From Podila epigama (taxonomy: Eukaryota > Mortierellomycota > Mortierellomycetes > Mortierellales > Mortierellaceae), in contig JAAAVE010000019.1 in assembly GCA_015679605.1 (NCBI GenBank), forward strand, positions 1 through 38,217: DNA of 38,217 bases, given 5' to 3'. Both the position numbers and the translations under genes were made by a program. Below the pieces are notes generated by a model, which saw only the letters and a program-made list of their open reading frames with translations, made no database searches and had not been told where the DNA came from. This document shows positions 34,646-38,217 of the stretch, in pieces. Numbering within the stretch: position 1 is the stretch's first letter; each line of letters begins with the position of its first letter.

Positions 34646-35548
34646 TTCCTTTTGTGATGTGAATGAATTCAAAATAAAAAGTAGAGGGAAATGGGAGACG
34701 GAGACAGGAGAGAATGAATGAGGAGGTTCAGGGTGAGGAGGTCGTCAAACCCTGGGTGAGAAGGAGGACGTGGATTTTGAAGGTGGAGTGGAGAAGAGCA
34801 GCCAAGTGAGGGTTGTTGTTCGTAGAGGGAGGGAGGGATGTGTGTTTTTGTTGGTGTGTCTCGAGAATGAGTGGATGGATGGATGAGGTGGATGGTGATG
34901 GTGATGGTGAGTCGAGATGAGGACTGGTAAGAGAGTGAATGTATGTGTATGTGTGTGTGTGTATTGAGGGATGAGTAACTATGATGATATGCAAAAGTGT
35001 TTTTAAGGTGAGGATAGAGTAGAGTAGAGTGGGGTGGAGTGGAGTAGTGAGGGAGAGTGTGCGTGTGTGTAAACGTGTGTAAAGCAAAGGGTTGTTGTTG
35101 TTGGTATGTACAGAAGGATGTGTGTGTGTGTGTTGGTTGTTGTGCAATGGGGTATGTGCGGGGTGGGAAGGACAATGGAGATGGAAAGGAGATAAGGATT
35201 GAAAGGGGAGAAGAAGAAAGAAAGAAGAAAAGAAAGTAGAAGATGGAAGTAGAAGATGAAGTAGACGATGAAGTGGGAAAGATGAAAAAACGTAGAAGAG
35301 AAAAACAAACGGACAACAAACGGACAAAACGGACAACGGACGGATGGACGGATGGACGGACGACAATGAGAAGTAGAAAATGAGAAGTAGAAAATGAGAA
35401 AATGAGAACAAAACAACAATAACGAGAAAGGTTGACAAACAGAAAAAGAAAAGAAAAAAGAAAAAGAAAAAGATATTCATTCATCCATCCATCGGGTGGG
35501 AGACGATGGGTAAAATATCAAGAGGACAATGGATGGCAAATGGCCAAT

Positions 35549-35575
35549 GGTCAATGAATGGTCAATGGGTCAATG
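35549..35575. repeat. GGTCAATG direct repeat with CCAAT core nearby
   Basis: GGTCAATG at 35549-35556, 35560-35567 and 35568-35575, just after GGCCAATGG (35542-35550). It lies in the upstream region of the kinase-ankyrin gene. Confidence 0.55.
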
Positions 35576-35619
35576 GAAAGCGAGAGAAAGAGAAAAAGAT
35601 ATGTACAAAATGGCCCATT

Positions 35620-35650
35620 GCATTTTTGCATTTGCATTTGCATTTGCATT
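35620..35650. repeat. ATTTGC hexamer repeat
   Basis: Four tandem TTTGCA units, each forming an octamer-like ATTTGCAT-related site, within the upstream region. Confidence 0.7.
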
Positions 35651-37374
35651 GACACATGCCACAAAAAAAAAAGAGAGAGTGGCATTTGTCCATCCATCCA
35701 TGCACTTTTTGGTTTTATTTTTTATTTTTACAGCTTTAAAGGTACACACACACACACTCATCCAACATGCACATCCAGCATGCACTCTTCTCACAAAAGT
35801 CAGTTATAAGTTTAGACCGATTGTCTGTCTCTCTACTCATCCATTCATCCAATCCAATCTAATCCATATTGGATTTCTGTGCATACCATGCCACCCTCAG
35901 AACGAAACGAAACGAAAAAGAAATGCACCTCAAGACAAAACATGGATGGATGGCAATGGTCAAAAGAGATAATAATAATAATATTTAAATTGCTCTACCT
36001 CACTTCGCCTCACTCTTTTTTTTTACCCTTGCATGCACATAAAAATATCATTGGTGTCCTCTTTTCCTTTTTCATGTGTACATCATTATCCTGTTTATCT
36101 AAATCCCATCCTGTGGATGGATGTCTAAATAGATGCAATTCGATTGTCTATTGGGTGGTCCATTGGATGGTCGCCAACAAAGAAACAACAACACAACACG
36201 ACACACATTCACACACACACCTACACACACTCAAAAATAACGCGTTCATTGTTTCGAGAATAGAACCAAGCACAATATTGTCATGCAGGAAAAAAAATAC
36301 TAAGGAAACAAAAGAAGAATGTTTGCCACCCCATTCCATGCTAAATGCTTTTACAATTTCACTAAAATTACACTGCAAATACCATCGAAAAAGAAAGATA
36401 GCCCTGTCGCTCCCACTCCTTTCCACTCCAAGTCCAACTCTACTCTACGCCAACTCTGCTAAAGAAAACTCGCTCCCCCATTTCGCGCTCACCTTTCTTC
36501 CCTGTCCAAACCAAAAGTAGCAGATCGCAAACGATCTTTTGACGCGCTTTCCGTCGATTATCCTTTTTCAGGGATCATGCGGCATATCAAGTAGGCTCTC
36601 TCCTTCTGTCCCTTCTGTCTCTCGCTCTGTCTCTTGCTCGCTCTCTTTTTGTCTCTCTTCTGTTCAAATAAAATGCTCTTTGTCATGTATGTTTTATCAC
36701 ATAATTTCTGCTCGTCCGTCCTAGTCTACTTTTTTTTTTTTACACTTTCGTGTTCCCTCGGTCAGGGACAAAATAAGGGACGGCTCCTCCAGGGACAACA
36801 AGGGTAGGTATTTGGCTCTCCATTTCGGTCGCTCCATGTCCGATTCGGTCAGTGATTCATACCCTTGAATACAGAAAAACCACCTTTTTCACATTATCTT
36901 TTTTTCTCATATCTTATCCATCCAGAAAAAAAAAACGTTCCATCCTACCACTTCAACCATTTCATCGGTTTAGGTCAGGTTTGTCAATTGTGTCTTGTCA
37001 AAGGACTATCATCAAGATCGCACTTTTCGATTCTGATTCTGTGTGGTTTTCGTCTCGTCCTCTTGATGAACGCCCCGTCAGTCGATCTCTGTCTCTCTTT
37101 TTTTCGCGCTCAATTGATTATGGGCTCGAATTTGAAGAAAAAAGAATATAAACTGACTAAAGAAAAACACAACATACATACACGAATCTTACAAACACAC
37201 ATTCACACACGATAGTACCACTTTGACATCTTCGTGTACCCGCTTGCTTGCAAATGTACCTTTTCTTGCATACATTTGTGACCCAGGGGAGGACAAGGTG
37301 TCATTGTGGAGACAAAAGGGCATGTCTACACTGTTCAATGCATGATATTCACTCAACCTGAAGTGTTCAAGTTT

Positions 37375-37375
37375 A

Positions 37376-37404
<29 letters not shown>
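37375..37404. repeat. GT dinucleotide repeat
   Basis: About 13 GT units followed by GCGCGC, a purine-pyrimidine alternating run able to adopt Z-DNA. Confidence 0.8.
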
Positions 37405-37407
<3 letters not shown>

Positions 37408-38202
37408 GGGACCCCCTCCAAAAGAGAGAGAGAGAGAGGGAAAAGAAAAAATCTCTATTGTCCAATCCATCCGTGAGAAAGTGTCTCCATCGATGGATGG
37501 ATGGATCGATGACTAGTATCTTTTCTTTTGTTATTATTGTCATCTTCCATCTTTTTTTTTTCTTGTTAGTGCAGTTACTCTGGTGGGCCCCCTCGTTGGC
37601 ATGTTCACACACATTCCATACAAAAAAAAATAAAAAAACTTCAATATCAACAAATGACTCTTGCTGGGGACTGCACTGTACCACATTCCTCCTGGTGCAG
37701 AGGCAAGGCAGTGCGCGAAAATTCACTCGTCTTTCAAACAAAACAAAAACAAACAACTTTTCTTCTGGTTACTCACTCGCACGCACACCATACACTCGAC
37801 CATATGAATGCCCATCACATTCCGCTATCGCTATCGCATGTAAGATGACGATGGGTAAGCATCAAAAAGACTAGACACAGTCGTTGGTTGTTGTTGTTTG
37901 TCATTTTAATTTGATGTTGTAGTTTGTTTTAAGTGCTGTTAGGGTTGTTGTTTGTCTAATGTTGTTGTTGTTGCTATTCTTGATGATGTTGATGTTGTTG
38001 ATATAGTTGTTTTTATGCACAATGTACTCTTCACAAGGTATGAGCCTTTTTTTTTCTTTCATTGTTGTTGTCTCCTTGCAGTGGACGTGTCGATGTTGTG
38101 CAATGTTTGGCAAAAACAGTCTACATGAGTCGTGCACAACAAACACTCAGTCAACCTAACCCATTGTTTTTTTTTTTGGGAACCGACCACCTCTGCTTTT
38201 TC

Positions 38203-38217
38203 TTTTTTTTTTTTTTT
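38203..38217. repeat. Terminal poly(T) run
   Basis: The window ends in an unbroken T run of about 15 nt, perhaps a contig break at a homopolymer, as at the internal gap near 26201-26269. Confidence 0.5.

Larger units (their letters stand above)
34646..38217. other. Gene-free low-complexity region at the right end
   Basis: No gene can be supported. From about 34650 to 35480 the + strand is strongly purine-rich, so the leader of the kinase-ankyrin gene would be CT-rich in its own sense. From about 36540 to 37110 the + strand turns CT-rich, suggesting a leader of a rightward gene outside the window. Between these lie GATGG, ATTTGC, GT and CA repeats and several CCAAT/ATTGG cores. Long open frames here are low-complexity translations of the repeats. 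Confidence 0.55.

Noticed and set aside
34669-35484. Long overlapping minus-strand open frames (138-271 codons) rich in Phe/Leu/Ser/His/Thr
   Set aside because: They are translations of a CT-rich repeat tract in several frames at once, with no domain-like pattern and no splice or codon signature.
1-38217. tRNA, rRNA, CRISPR array, transposase or prophage signals
   Set aside because: None was seen. The repeats present are microsatellites without regular unique spacers, and no transposase or integrase motifs occur.

Overview
The window looks like chromosomal DNA of an early-diverging filamentous fungus, most probably Mucoromycota and perhaps Mortierellomycotina. The evidence is: genes cut by many short GT-AG introns (mostly 80-200 nt, plus 20- and 22-nt micro-exons), conserved eukaryotic housekeeping proteins, long Ser/Pro/Gln-rich tails, CT-rich gene leaders and many microsatellites. 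The group placement is inference from gene style, not from a database search. I spliced each gene by hand; exon lengths add up to whole codons and protein length agrees with family expectation in nearly every case.

Layout, left to right: a CCDC137-like nucleolar protein (+, 409-1478); transketolase (-, 1621-4694, 9 exons); glutathione reductase (+, 5249-7375, 5 exons), head-to-head with transketolase; an atypical protein kinase (-, 7577-9974); a PF01494-type FAD monooxygenase (-, 11014-13146, 7 exons); a uridine-kinase-like P-loop protein with altered active-site residues (-, 13901-15774, 8 exons); a kinase-less Mad3/BubR1 spindle-checkpoint protein (-, 16727-19099); exocyst subunit Sec3 (+, 19547-23981, 11 exons); telomere-length-regulation protein Tel2 (-, 24085-28449, 8 exons, with a 44-N assembly gap in an intron); and a 1545-residue TKL kinase / proline-rich / ankyrin protein (-, 28781-34645). 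The last 3.5 kb (34646-38217) has no gene I can support. It is low-complexity leader or promoter DNA ending in a poly(T) run.

Functional links: transketolase (pentose phosphate pathway) and glutathione reductase (NADPH consumer) share a 554-bp divergent promoter. Mad3 and Sec3 share a 447-bp divergent region. No operon, mobile element, CRISPR array, tRNA or biosynthetic cluster is visible.

I found no clear new multi-gene system. The most interesting items are single-gene oddities: a glutathione reductase leader that reads as a mitochondrial presequence without an AUG; a 342-nt stop-free, frame-preserving intron in the same gene; a uridine-kinase fold whose P-loop and catalytic residues are altered and whose P-loop is built from a 20-nt micro-exon; a complete ABBA-KEN-ABBA cassette in Mad3; and the large kinase-ankyrin protein with a 1.1-kb first intron carrying an inverted CCAAT pair.
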